DNA of 64,000 nt from Flavobacterium hydrophilum (lineage in GTDB: Bacteria; Bacteroidota; Bacteroidia; Flavobacteriales; Flavobacteriaceae): contig NZ_QJHL01000001.1 in NCBI RefSeq assembly GCF_003202405.1, positions 1,922,001 through 1,986,000 on the forward strand, read 5' to 3'. Below, in pieces: positions 18,112 to 26,860 of this stretch (positions within the stretch are counted from its first letter, which is position 1; every line of letters begins with the position of its first letter). The notes under the pieces were generated by a model. That model had not been told where the DNA came from and did not search any database. It was given only the letters and a program-made list of their open reading frames with translations. A program made the position numbers and the translations under genes.

Positions 18112-18140
18112 ATATTTTTAATATAGCATTCAAGAAAATA

Positions 18141-18620
18141 TTACATATTTTTGAAAATAGTATGCATCAAACGCTTCTTGTCGTTAATACTTTCTTCTAA
18201 TGAAATCATTGTTTCAGTTCTGTAAACTCCTTCGATATCATCAATCATAAAGATAACTTCTTTAGCATGCTTAGTATCTTTAGCTCTAATTTTACAGAAA
18301 ATATTGAATTTCCCTGTAGTTACAGAAGCCACAGTTACGAATGGAATTTGGTTAATTCGCTCTAATACAAATTTTGTTTGTGATGTGTTATTAAGAAACA
18401 CCCCTACATAAGCAATAAATGAATACCCTAATTTATCGTAATCTAAGGCTAATGAAGATCCCATGATTATTCCGGCATCTTCCATTTTTTTTACTCTAAC
18501 ATGTACAGTTCCGGCAGAAATCAACAATTTTTTTGCAATGTCAGTAAACGGAACTCTCGTATTATCTATTAACATATCTAAAATCTGGTGATCTACTTCA
18601 TCTAAACGAAATTTACTCAT
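18141..18620 (-). CDS. Lrp/AsnC family transcriptional regulator
   Basis: A 159-residue feast/famine regulator. The N-terminal helix-turn-helix (about 5-60) contains LDEVDHQILDMLIDN and the recognition helix SAGTVHVRVKKME. The C-terminal RAM ligand-binding/oligomerisation domain runs from about 70 to 150. It lies between the M14 carboxypeptidase gene and ppc, all on the same strand. Effector and targets cannot be read from sequence, although family members usually respond to amino acids. Confidence 0.9.
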   Translation of the reverse strand: MSKFRLDEVDHQILDMLIDNTRVPFTDIAKKLLISAGTVHVRVKKMEDAGIIMGSSLALDYDKLGYSFIAYVGVFLNNTSQTKFVLERINQIPFVTVASVTTGKFNIFCKIRAKDTKHAKEVIFMIDDIEGVYRTETMISLEESINDKKRLMHTIFKNM

Positions 18621-18697
18621 AATTCTTTAATTAATATTACTAATTTGTATTACAAAGTATAAAAATATATATAAAAAACAACAAATTCACATAAAAT

Positions 18698-19852
18698 TTA
18701 ACTTTCTATCAATCCGTTAACAAATTTAACGTTTTTATTTAAATAAAAATTTGCTTTTTGATTCGTTTTCGGAAAATTAGCAAAATCATCTGAGTATGCA
18801 GCGCCTTTTGCATCGTAGACATAATGTCCGAAATAATTTTCTAACTCTCCTACTTCAACTATATAAGCATTAAATTGAATCTTGCTGTCAATCAATTCTT
18901 CTTTGTATTGAGCGACAAAATTCGTAATAATTTCAATACCATCATAATTTATTTTGATATTTTTATACATAAAATCATAAAAAACCACTTTATTTTGTGA
19001 AATATTCAAATAATCATTAATCCTATTATCAGCTATATCGTTTTCGGAAAGCGCTTTAAAACTGGTAATAAGTGAAAAGAATATATATTTTCTGGTCACT
19101 TCTCTCTTATAATCGTTTTGAAAATGCCCAGCTTCAAATAAAATTGTCGGCACACCTAAATACTGAAAAGTATCTCCGATACAATTAATATTAAACGAAT
19201 CATCAAAACGCCCTACTTGCCCAGGTATATGCCGCTGCAGTTCATCATTAATTGCCGCGATTAAGTTAATTGCCTTTAATCTGTTGTCATTTATTTCCCT
19301 TTCTTCATTATAAGAAGGAGCCAAAAATGAAACAGTTGCCGGTTTTCCCGTTTCACCAGCTCCAAAAATAGTACGCTGATCATGAAGGTTGAAACAAAAA
19401 TGAGGCTTAAACGCTTCAAAAACCTCTCTTAAAACCCTGCTTTCCGGTTGTGTCAAATTTTGCGAATCTCTATTTAAATCAATTTCATTTGCATTGGCAC
19501 GTGTATATAAAGCAGCTCCGTCGGGATTTAGTATTGGTATGCAGTAAAAAGTAAAGGCTGAAAGCATTTTTTCTGCAAACGCAGAACTATTATTCAAAAC
19601 ATTAATAAAATCAAACAAGGCTTTAGTGGTCGTACTTTCGTTTCCATGCATTTGCGACCACAAATAAATTCGGGTTTTTCCTGAACCAATTTCATAACTA
19701 TATATAGGTTTACCCAAGACAGATTCTCCAATAATCTTAACCTGATTGTTTGTATTGATCCTTTCTAATATTGGCTGAATATGTTCTAAGGTCAAATAAC
19801 GACCTTCTATTGACTCTTCTTTGTTTTGATTAAATAATTCTTCTAAATTCAT
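18698..19852 (-). CDS. M14 family zinc carboxypeptidase
   Basis: A 384-residue metallocarboxypeptidase. The zinc ligands are in MHGNEST (His and Glu of the HxxE motif) near residue 69 and in FNLHDQR near residue 158; the catalytic glutamate is probably in LFEAGHF near 240. No signal peptide is present, so it is cytoplasmic. The C-terminal 130 residues are less conserved. Its promoter at 19872-19879 lies inside a TTTAC-N4-GTAAA palindrome similar to those before the divergent XRE gene. Confidence 0.88.
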   Translation of the reverse strand: MNLEELFNQNKEESIEGRYLTLEHIQPILERINTNNQVKIIGESVLGKPIYSYEIGSGKTRIYLWSQMHGNESTTTKALFDFINVLNNSSAFAEKMLSAFTFYCIPILNPDGAALYTRANANEIDLNRDSQNLTQPESRVLREVFEAFKPHFCFNLHDQRTIFGAGETGKPATVSFLAPSYNEEREINDNRLKAINLIAAINDELQRHIPGQVGRFDDSFNINCIGDTFQYLGVPTILFEAGHFQNDYKREVTRKYIFFSLITSFKALSENDIADNRINDYLNISQNKVVFYDFMYKNIKINYDGIEIITNFVAQYKEELIDSKIQFNAYIVEVGELENYFGHYVYDAKGAAYSDDFANFPKTNQKANFYLNKNVKFVNGLIES

Positions 19853-19867
19853 TGTGCTTTTAATTAG

Positions 19868-19881
19868 TTTACAAAAGTAAA
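19868..19881 (-). promoter_or_regulatory. Promoter and palindrome of the M14 peptidase gene
   Basis: TACTTTTG on the minus strand (19872-19879) matches TAnnTTTG and is embedded in the perfect palindrome TTTAC-N4-GTAAA at 19868-19881. It has the same layout as the XRE gene's middle operator, where the -7 box sits at the same place within the palindrome. The rest of the region 19853-20166 holds only the XRE promoter and operators and AT-rich sequence. Confidence 0.5.
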
Positions 19882-20089
19882 TATCTTTATTTTAACAATT
19901 GCAACTCAATTAAAAATTTAATAATTCAATATTGTAAACAAGTTTTTTAGATATTAAGCATTATATTAGCATAGAATACTTATATTTTTTTTTAACAAAA
20001 AAAATACACATACAAAATATTACTAACCAACAAATTAAACACTAACACATATTTCTTTTGTTTAAGTTAAAAAGTGTTATTTAACTGGA

Positions 20090-20174
20090 TTTACAATTGT
20101 AAAATTGCTATAAAGGCTCTTTTTATTTACATTTGTAAATACAGGATCTCAAACTAATAATTTACAATGGTAAA
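20090..20174. promoter_or_regulatory. Three evenly spaced operators before the XRE gene
   Basis: Three 14-base palindromic sites: TTTACAATTGTAAA at 20090-20103, TTTACATTTGTAAA at 20126-20139 and TTTACAATGGTAAA at 20161-20174. Successive starts are 36 and 35 bases apart, and the last overlaps the start codon. A -7 box TACATTTG (20128-20135) lies inside the middle site, with TTG at 20105-20107 as -33. Binding of a repressor dimer would block the promoter, so negative autoregulation is likely. Confidence 0.65.
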
Positions 20175-20598
20175 CATAAATGAATTTGTAAAAAGACTTG
20201 AAATTGTACTTAATTATTATGACTTAAACGCATCAGCCTTTGCAGATAAAATTGGTGTGCAACGTTCCAGCATGTCTCATCTACTGTCAGGAAGAAACAA
20301 GCCAAGTTTAGATTTTATAATGAAAATATTAGAGGTTTTTCCCGACGTAGATTTATATTGGATTTTGACCGGAAAAGGAAATTTTCCAAAAAATGATAAT
20401 GAAAAACTTTTAGGAATTTCAAAATCTTCACCGCCTATTTCATCAAATGAAAATTCTAATAAAAGTAAAGATGATGGTCAAACTGTAGTCGAAAGTTCAT
20501 CAGAATTTAAAAATTCTAATTTCAATTTAGAAGACAACGAAATAGAAAAAATTGTACTTTTTTATAAAAATGGGACATTCAAATCTTATTCCAGATAA
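20167..20598 (+). CDS. XRE-family helix-turn-helix transcriptional regulator
   Basis: A 143-residue protein with an HTH_3 domain at about residues 5-62 (ASAFADKIGVQRSSMSHLLSGRNKPSLDFIMKIL), the classic Cro/CI fold. The rest is Ser/Asn-rich and probably flexible, with a short hydrophobic stretch at the end. Flavobacteria carry many such single-domain regulators next to metabolic genes. It is divergent from the M14 gene. The three upstream palindromes overlap its promoter and start codon, so it probably represses itself. Confidence 0.85.
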   Translation: MVNINEFVKRLEIVLNYYDLNASAFADKIGVQRSSMSHLLSGRNKPSLDFIMKILEVFPDVDLYWILTGKGNFPKNDNEKLLGISKSSPPISSNENSNKSKDDGQTVVESSSEFKNSNFNLEDNEIEKIVLFYKNGTFKSYSR

Positions 20599-20669
20599 GT
20601 TAAATATTGGTACTTAAATGGACATTCGCAAAAATTATTTTTTTTTCATTTTGAAGAAAATCATATGAA

Positions 20670-21221
20670 TTATAATTGAAAGCCGTTTTGAGGAATTTTA
20701 CCACTAACCCCTATATAATGTTTCTTTAAAATTTCAAAATCGGCATTATAATTATCAGTTGGAAAAAATGGCTTGCCAAGATTAACTTCTTTTTTTTTCC
20801 AATCAAAAGCTACAGGAACAATAGGTACATTTGCTTTAAGGGCTATAAAATAAAATCCGGTTTTAATTTCTTTTACTTTTTTACGGGTTCCTTCAGGAGC
20901 AATTGCCAGACGAAAAACTTCCTTTCTATCAAAAATAGCTGCAATAGCATCAACCTTATTTAAACCTCCGGAACGATCAAGTGGCTCACCTCCTACACTT
21001 CTAAAATAATAACCAAACGGAAATTTAAACAACTCCTTCTTTCCTACCCAGTTCATCTCTAAACCTGATATTCCTCTTGTAAAAATTCCTAAATAAAAAT
21101 CATGATTACTGGTATGCGGCATTACCATCATCACACATTTTTTTACTTCGGCATTCTCAATTCCAACTATTTTCCATCCCATTAGCTTTAGAAAAAGAAA
21201 TTCGTACAATTGTTTCTTCAT
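20670..21221 (-). CDS. 1-acyl-sn-glycerol-3-phosphate acyltransferase-like protein
   Basis: A 183-residue PlsC/LPLAT-family acyltransferase of phospholipid or glycolipid synthesis. The catalytic HX4D motif is HTSNHD near residues 36-41. The glycerophosphate-binding motif is EGTR near residue 109 (APEGTRKK). It is shorter than typical PlsC (about 240 residues) and lacks an N-terminal membrane helix, which fits the smaller acyltransferase group common in Bacteroidota. It is divergent from the methyltransferase-like gene. The exact substrate is unknown. Confidence 0.85.
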   Translation of the reverse strand: MKKQLYEFLFLKLMGWKIVGIENAEVKKCVMMVMPHTSNHDFYLGIFTRGISGLEMNWVGKKELFKFPFGYYFRSVGGEPLDRSGGLNKVDAIAAIFDRKEVFRLAIAPEGTRKKVKEIKTGFYFIALKANVPIVPVAFDWKKKEVNLGKPFFPTDNYNADFEILKKHYIGVSGKIPQNGFQL

Positions 21222-21261
21222 TAAAATTCCATATTTCGCACAAAATAAAAAAAATTAATGC

Positions 21262-21269
21262 TAAATTTG
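21262..21269 (+). promoter_or_regulatory. Promoter -7 box of the spermidine-synthase-like gene
   Basis: TAAATTTG matches TAnnTTTG and lies 17 bases before the ATG at 21286. No clear -33 element is visible. It would drive the run of genes from 21286 to about 23653. Confidence 0.45.
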
Positions 21270-21285
21270 GGTAAAAGCGCAAAAA

Positions 21286-21951
21286 ATGATTCAAAAAATA
21301 TTTAGTTATTTAATACCAATTAAAATATTCAAAAAAAAATCAGCTCGCAGTAAAGTGATAGAAGTAACATGGGCTAACGGAGAATTAGTTTTAGATTCCG
21401 AAAACACAAATTATTCTTATGGAAGCTTACAGAGAATATTAAGATATGGTTTAAGAAATATTGGTTTTAAAACCATTCAGAAAATGAATCATATCTTAGT
21501 GCTAGGTGTTGCAGGAGGCAGTGTTATAAAAACCCTGGTTGATGAAGTTGAATTTAAAGGCAAAATAACAGGAGTTGAAATTGATGCAGATATGATTCAG
21601 ATTGCAAATCAATATTTTAACCTTTCTCAAATTAAGCAATTAGAAATCATTATTGATGATGCTTTTGAATTTGTTTTAAAAACTAAAAGCCAATACGACT
21701 TAATTATAATTGATATTTTTGAAGACACCAATATGCCTAATTTTTTATTTGAACGTTTTTTTAGCGAAAGAATATGTTCTATATTAAAAAAGCAGGGCTT
21801 TGTACTTTTTAACACTATGATTCTTGATGAGAAGCATAATGTTAGAAATCGTAAATATATTTCAGAAATTAATCCTAAATTATATTCCACTAAAATGCTG
21901 CCTCGTGTAGAACATCACAACGAGTTAATTATTATTGAAAAAGTTGCCTAA
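21286..21951 (+). CDS. Spermidine synthase-like methyltransferase-fold protein
   Basis: A 221-residue Rossmann-fold protein. The nucleotide-binding motif is LVLGVAGGSVIKTL near residue 70, followed by GVEIDADMIQIA near 95 and IIDDAF near 120, as in polyamine aminopropyltransferases. Residues for putrescine binding are not obvious, so the substrate is open. It is followed after 7 bases by an M23 peptidase. A run of five compact genes, all plus strand, starts here. Confidence 0.75.
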   Translation: MIQKIFSYLIPIKIFKKKSARSKVIEVTWANGELVLDSENTNYSYGSLQRILRYGLRNIGFKTIQKMNHILVLGVAGGSVIKTLVDEVEFKGKITGVEIDADMIQIANQYFNLSQIKQLEIIIDDAFEFVLKTKSQYDLIIIDIFEDTNMPNFLFERFFSERICSILKKQGFVLFNTMILDEKHNVRNRKYISEINPKLYSTKMLPRVEHHNELIIIEKVA

Positions 21952-21958
21952 TCCTATT

Positions 21959-22636
21959 ATGAAACCTCTTGCCTCTATATTAAAAAATATACCACCCACT
22001 AAGATTATCGATTCAACCATTGATTATTCAAAATACATTACTTTAGATTTATCTATAAATAACCAGAATTTAACCGGAAGTAAATCAGGAAATTCAGCTG
22101 ATTTTGAAAAATATATTACCAATTACTTAAAAAAAAATAATGCCGAAGTAGCTTTTGGCGGCTATATTGAAGGACGGACTTTGTACCAAAGAAGCACCAT
22201 TTTTAAGAGCGATTTAATTCCCGAACGCAACATCCATATTGGTCTGGATTTATGGATAAAAGCCGGAACTCCTGTATTAGCAGCTCTTGATGGAAAAATA
22301 CATAGTTTCAAAAACAATATTGGATTAGGTGATTACGGTCCTACTATAATTTTGGAACACGAAATTGAAAATCAAAAATTTTATACTTTATATGGCCATT
22401 TATCGTTAGAAAGTATAGAAGGGATTAGTGTTGGTGATTTTTTTAAAAAAGGAGAATACCTGGCAAACATCGGAAATTCAGAAGTAAACGGAGATTATGC
22501 ACCTCATTTACATTTTCAGATTATCAACAATATTGAAGATTATTGGGGTGATTATCCTGGAGTTTGCAACACAAAAGATTTAAATTTTTATATTGAAAAC
22601 TGTCCAGATCCCAATTTATTATTAAAAATAACATAA
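21959..22636 (+). CDS. M23 family metallopeptidase (LytM-like)
   Basis: A 225-residue peptidoglycan DD-endopeptidase-type protein. I choose the ATG at 21959 over an in-frame TTG at 21935, because the TTG overlaps the previous gene. Zinc ligands are in the HIGLDLW motif near residue 91 (HxxxD) and PHLHFQI near residue 185 (HxH), with YGHLS between them near 150. No signal peptide is evident, which is unusual for an enzyme acting on the cell wall. It may be exported otherwise or act on a cytoplasmic substrate. Confidence 0.85.
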   Translation: MKPLASILKNIPPTKIIDSTIDYSKYITLDLSINNQNLTGSKSGNSADFEKYITNYLKKNNAEVAFGGYIEGRTLYQRSTIFKSDLIPERNIHIGLDLWIKAGTPVLAALDGKIHSFKNNIGLGDYGPTIILEHEIENQKFYTLYGHLSLESIEGISVGDFFKKGEYLANIGNSEVNGDYAPHLHFQIINNIEDYWGDYPGVCNTKDLNFYIENCPDPNLLLKIT

Positions 22637-22642
22637 ATAGTT

Positions 22643-23116
22643 ATGAAGAAAGCAGGATTGATTATATGTTTGCTGTTATTAATAGGTTGTAAATCCAAAA
22701 CAGTCAGCAGGAGCACTGAAGACATAAAAATTAAAAAAGTTTTGGCAGCCGAAATAAATTCGAATCAGCAAAATAAAGCTTATTCATTAGGTAAAAGAGT
22801 TCTTGAAACCTGTAATACATCAAAGTTCAAACCTTTTAATGAAACTGAAGTAACGAAATCAGTTATGGAGAATACAACTGAAGAACGTTTAACAAAAACT
22901 TGTTTAAGATTTCGACAATATTATGGAAGCTTTATTGATTTGAAATTAGACGGCGTATACAAAACCAAACACGAAACCATTTACCGTTACCATGCATTGT
23001 ATACAAAAAAGGTAGCCAATAAAGAACTTCGTATTTTTGTTAACGAGGAAAATTTGGTTTCTGCAATAAAATCAATGGATTGGGATGAAAAGTTTGATGC
23101 TAAAATAATTGAATAA
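22643..23116 (+). CDS. Hypothetical lipoprotein
   Basis: A 157-residue predicted lipoprotein: signal peptide with lipobox LLIGC (Cys16). The mature part is basic and Lys/Thr-rich with no recognised domain. It begins 7 bases after the M23 gene and is followed 13 bases later by another small exported protein, so it is likely part of the same operon. Function unknown. Confidence 0.6.
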   Translation: MKKAGLIICLLLLIGCKSKTVSRSTEDIKIKKVLAAEINSNQQNKAYSLGKRVLETCNTSKFKPFNETEVTKSVMENTTEERLTKTCLRFRQYYGSFIDLKLDGVYKTKHETIYRYHALYTKKVANKELRIFVNEENLVSAIKSMDWDEKFDAKIIE

Positions 23117-23128
23117 TAACATAAACTT

Positions 23129-23653
23129 ATGAATTTAAAATTATCCTTCTTCTTATTTCTTTTAATTTCATGTTTTGCAACTGCGCAGCAAACGATAACT
23201 ATTAAAGGATCAAAACCTTATCCGGCAACTGAAAATTATACTTTTATTTGCGAAAAATATGCTCTTACCGGAGAAGTGGATGTACAGATTGCCAAAACAG
23301 AAAAAGGCGGAATTTTAAAACTAACAATAGCAACCACAAACGATAAGACCAGAATCTCAGGAGGCGTATATGTTGACTTAGTTAATGCTGATGTAATTGC
23401 CTGTTTAGATAAAAATGTTAAAGAAACTGAAGAAGGAAAAACAACATCCTATTATTATTTTACACTTGCAGAATTTTTAAAATTAAAGAAAACAGATATA
23501 AAAGGAATTAGATTTATAATTACCGGCAATTCAAATGCATTTGGAAATCAAACCGGTTATTTTACAGCCGAAAGCAAAAAAAACTATTTTTCGACTGCTT
23601 TTGACAAATCGAAAAAAACTTTTGATACAGCTGCTTCAATTAGTCTCCTATAA
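23129..23653 (+). CDS. Hypothetical secreted protein
   Basis: A 174-residue protein with a signal peptide (MNLKLSFFLFLLISCFATAQ). The mature protein is beta-rich and shows no motif I recognise. It closes the run of plus-strand genes begun at 21286. Confidence 0.6.
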   Translation: MNLKLSFFLFLLISCFATAQQTITIKGSKPYPATENYTFICEKYALTGEVDVQIAKTEKGGILKLTIATTNDKTRISGGVYVDLVNADVIACLDKNVKETEEGKTTSYYYFTLAEFLKLKKTDIKGIRFIITGNSNAFGNQTGYFTAESKKNYFSTAFDKSKKTFDTAASISLL

Positions 23654-23690
23654 AGATTGTTTATCCAAAAATAATCTTACTTTTATAGCC

Positions 23691-23698
23691 TAATTTTG
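23691..23698 (+). promoter_or_regulatory. Possible promoter -7 box close to the NTF2-like start codon
   Basis: TAATTTTG matches TAnnTTTG and ends 7 bases before the ATG at 23705, so a transcript starting here would have almost no 5' leader. No -33 element is visible, so the call is weak. Confidence 0.3.
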
Positions 23699-23704
23699 TT
23701 AAAA

Positions 23705-24175
23705 ATGAATCCTAACGAGAATTTAATTGCTAAATTTTATAATGCATTTTCCAATGCTGATGCCAAAACAATGAGCGAATGCTATCATCCGAAAGTTCAT
23801 TTTATAGATCCTGCTTTTGGGCTTTTAAAAGGTGAACAGGTTTTAAAAATGTGGGAAATGCTGATTTTAAAAAGTAAAGGAGATATTAAAATCGAATTTT
23901 CAAATATAAAAGCCGATGAAATTTCAGGATCTGCACGTTGGGTTGCAACTTATAATTTCAGTAAAACGAATCGTAAAGTAATTAATAGAATCTCTTCTGA
24001 ATTTATTTTTCAGGATGGATTAATTATCAAACACACCGATAATTTTGATGTTTGGAAATGGTCCAAACAAGCTTTTGGAATTACCGGATATTTATTAGGA
24101 TGGACAGGGTTTTTTCAAAACAAAATAAAAGAGCAGGCGTTGTTATCACTGAAAAAGTTCCAGCAAACCAAATAA
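23705..24175 (+). CDS. NTF2/SnoaL-like fold protein
   Basis: A 156-residue cone-shaped alpha+beta barrel protein of the nuclear transport factor 2 superfamily (ENLIAKFYNAFSNADAKTMSECYHPKVHFIDPAFG at the N-terminus). I start it at ATG 23705; an in-frame TTG at 23696 overlaps the promoter-like box. Such proteins can be isomerases, hydrolases or binding proteins. No catalytic residues can be assigned. It converges on the nucleoside transporter gene. Confidence 0.75.
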   Translation: MNPNENLIAKFYNAFSNADAKTMSECYHPKVHFIDPAFGLLKGEQVLKMWEMLILKSKGDIKIEFSNIKADEISGSARWVATYNFSKTNRKVINRISSEFIFQDGLIIKHTDNFDVWKWSKQAFGITGYLLGWTGFFQNKIKEQALLSLKKFQQTK

Positions 24176-24193
24176 AATTGTACTTTATTTTTT

Positions 24194-25456
24194 TTAATGT
24201 TCTATATTTTCTAACTCCTTTGGATCATGTTTATATTTGAATAAAATTGCAAAAGCTATTGCAATAACAAATGCATAAGCTGCAAACGAAAACCAGACAT
24301 TTGACCACTGTATTTTATTCCCAATTGTAAAATAACTTACAGTCCGCCCAGCCAGTTCACCACCAATTATAGCTCCAATTCCATTAGTCATTAACATAAA
24401 AAGCCCCTGAGCACTTGATCTGATTTTACTGTCTGTTTGTTTTTCTACAAATAATGAGCCTGAAATATTAAAAAAGTCAAAGGCCATTCCGTATACTATC
24501 ATTGATAATATTAGAAAGATTACTCCTGAACCGGGATTTCCAATTCCAAATAAGGCAAAACGCAACACCCAGGCAATCATACTAAAAATCATAACCTGTT
24601 TGATTCCGAATCGTTTTAAGAAAAATGGAATTGTTAAAATGAACAGCGTTTCTGAAATTTGAGATAACGAAATAATAAAAACAGAATGTTCTACTCCAAA
24701 AGTACCCTTATATTCAGGGTTAGAACCAAAATCCCTAATAAATGTATCACCAAACATATTGGTTATTTGCAATGCAGCACCTAATAACATGGCAAAAACA
24801 AAAAATATTGCCATTTTCTTCTGCTTAAAAAGCACAAAACTATCTAAACCAAATTTACTGGTAAGCGATTGATTGCTGTTTTTATTTTCTGCAGGAACAT
24901 CAGGCAGAGTAAAACAAAACAATCCTGTTACAATCATTGATACAGAAGCAAAAACAAACTGAAGCGTATTCGATTTCCAGTCTGTCAAATCTGTCACCCA
25001 CATTGCTATGATAAAGCCTACCGTTCCCCATACACGAATTGGAGTAAATGTTTTTTGAACATCAAAACTAAATTTATTTAAAACGGCATAACTTACTGAA
25101 TTGTTTAATGCAATGGTTGGCATATAAAAGCAACTTGTAGCAAAAATAACCCAATACATTTCTGTAGAATTAGAAGCTTTTGTTGCAAAAAATATAGCAA
25201 TTCCGGCAATGATATGTGAAATCCCCAACACTTTTTGAGCGCTGAAATATTTATCTGCAATGATACCAAGCAAAGCCGGCATAAACAAACTTGCCCAGCC
25301 CATAGAACCGTATGTTCTGCCAATAGATAAACCAATACTACTACCTTCTACAGGACCAAAAACCTGCCCCATATATCCTCCTAATGAAATCAGCCATATT
25401 CCCCAAACAAAAAACTGAAAAAAATTCATGATTGTTAGTCGTAGCTTTATACTCAT
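24194..25456 (-). CDS. Nucleoside permease, NupG/XapB-type MFS transporter
   Basis: A 420-residue inner-membrane protein with about 12 membrane helices. The pattern LTIMNFFQFFVWGIWLISLGGYM at the N-terminus and the central loop after helix 6 fit the nucleoside:H+ symporter branch of the major facilitator superfamily. It would import nucleosides with protons. The gene is 65 bases downstream of cmk on the same strand. Confidence 0.8.
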   Translation of the reverse strand: MSIKLRLTIMNFFQFFVWGIWLISLGGYMGQVFGPVEGSSIGLSIGRTYGSMGWASLFMPALLGIIADKYFSAQKVLGISHIIAGIAIFFATKASNSTEMYWVIFATSCFYMPTIALNNSVSYAVLNKFSFDVQKTFTPIRVWGTVGFIIAMWVTDLTDWKSNTLQFVFASVSMIVTGLFCFTLPDVPAENKNSNQSLTSKFGLDSFVLFKQKKMAIFFVFAMLLGAALQITNMFGDTFIRDFGSNPEYKGTFGVEHSVFIISLSQISETLFILTIPFFLKRFGIKQVMIFSMIAWVLRFALFGIGNPGSGVIFLILSMIVYGMAFDFFNISGSLFVEKQTDSKIRSSAQGLFMLMTNGIGAIIGGELAGRTVSYFTIGNKIQWSNVWFSFAAYAFVIAIAFAILFKYKHDPKELENIEH

Positions 25457-25521
25457 AATAGTATTTGTCTTTAAATTAATGAAGCGGTAAAACTACCATT
25501 AAAAATGAAATCTACAAAAAA

Positions 25522-26214
25522 TTAAACAGTTTTAACAACCTCATTCACTAATTCTAAAACTGCATTAAATTGCTCTTCTCTATTTAGGTAAGAATTGTCA
25601 ATTTCTATTGCGTCATCAGCAATTACTAGGGGAGAATCCTCACGGTGTGTATCTATATAATCTCTTTCGACCACATTTTTCAAGACGTCTTCATAAGATA
25701 CATTGTCGCCTTTTTGCTGCAGTTCATCAAAACGTCTCTGTGCACGGGTTTCTGCACTGGCAGTCATAAAAATTTTGAGTTCAGCTGTAGGGAAAACCAC
25801 AGTTCCAATATCTCTCCCATCCATTACAATAGCTTTATTGGTCCCCATTTCCTGTTGCTGTTCTACTAATTTCGAACGAACTTCAGAAACTTCAGCAACT
25901 TTACTCACAAAATTTGAAACTTCGATAGTACGGATTTGTTTTTCAACATTTTCTCCATTCAGGTACATTTCGGCAAAACCTAAATCAGCATTGTATTTAA
26001 ACTCTAATTGAATTTTAGGAAGTGAATCAATTAAAGCTTTTTTATCAAAAAAATCGGTTTTAATAAAGTTGTTGTTCATAGCAAAAAAAGCAACTGCCCT
26101 GTACATTGCCCCTGTATCTACGTAAACATAAGCAAGTTCCTTGGCTAATTGTTTTGCTAAAGTGCTTTTTCCGGTTGAAGAAAAGCCGTCAATAGCAATG
26201 GTAATATTTCTCAA
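25522..26214 (-). CDS. cmk: (d)CMP kinase
   Basis: A 230-residue cytidylate kinase that phosphorylates CMP and dCMP with ATP. The P-loop is GFSSTGKSTLAKQLA near residues 9-23. DTGAMYRAVA near 36-45 binds the nucleotide, and DGRDIGTVVFP near 133 is a family signature. Length and motifs are complete. The order cmk next to porQ is frequent in Bacteroidota; here an L,D-transpeptidase gene lies between them. Confidence 0.95.
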   Translation of the reverse strand: MRNITIAIDGFSSTGKSTLAKQLAKELAYVYVDTGAMYRAVAFFAMNNNFIKTDFFDKKALIDSLPKIQLEFKYNADLGFAEMYLNGENVEKQIRTIEVSNFVSKVAEVSEVRSKLVEQQQEMGTNKAIVMDGRDIGTVVFPTAELKIFMTASAETRAQRRFDELQQKGDNVSYEDVLKNVVERDYIDTHREDSPLVIADDAIEIDNSYLNREEQFNAVLELVNEVVKTV

Positions 26215-26250
26215 AGTGGTAATTTTTAATTAAAATAGTTTATTATTATT

Positions 26251-26850
26251 TTAATAATAAATATCTAAAAGGATGTTTGATTTTGAAGAATCAATAATTT
26301 TTTCAATTCTTTTAAAAAATTGCTCATTAACCATTGGGCATCCATGACTACGACTGATGTAATGATCTTGTTCTTCGTATGGAACTGCTGAATAATGGTG
26401 CAAAACGATAGCTCTTTTAAATGCATTACTATTAGTTTCATCCAGGCCATATAATCGATATGCTTTTCCGAAAATTCCATTATAATTATTTCCAATAGAA
26501 TATCTTCCTAATGAAGTAGAATTTGAATTGGGTATATTACTAAATTTTAATTCACCTTTAATCCCAGTATCCGAACCACATCCATGAGCAACAAGGCCCT
26601 GATCTATAATTTTATTATTTTGTAAATCATAAACGAAAAAACGATTTTTTCCGGATGGAATTCGCATGTCAACAAAAAAAGCAATTTTAGAGTTGTATTT
26701 AGAATTGCCATTCAGCATTGATTTCATTTCATCAATCCTAAAATTAATTCTTTCTATTTCCAGACTGTTAGTTTCATCTTTGAAATAAGGCTTTGAGCTG
26801 ATAAAAAAACCTGATATTATTACAACTAAAATTAAATTAAATATTTTCAT
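26251..26850 (-). CDS. Murein L,D-transpeptidase catalytic-domain protein
   Basis: A 199-residue exported protein with an N-terminal signal or anchor segment (residues 1-22). The YkuD_2-type domain shows the histidine in VLHHYSAVPY near residue 150 and the catalytic cysteine in SRSHGCPMV near residue 170. This pair is found in L,D-transpeptidases that crosslink peptidoglycan or attach proteins to it. It starts 10 bases after porQ, so the two probably form an operon, with cmk further downstream. Confidence 0.8.
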   Translation of the reverse strand: MKIFNLILVVIISGFFISSKPYFKDETNSLEIERINFRIDEMKSMLNGNSKYNSKIAFFVDMRIPSGKNRFFVYDLQNNKIIDQGLVAHGCGSDTGIKGELKFSNIPNSNSTSLGRYSIGNNYNGIFGKAYRLYGLDETNSNAFKRAIVLHHYSAVPYEEQDHYISRSHGCPMVNEQFFKRIEKIIDSSKSNILLDIYY

Positions 26851-26860
26851 ATAAAAATCA

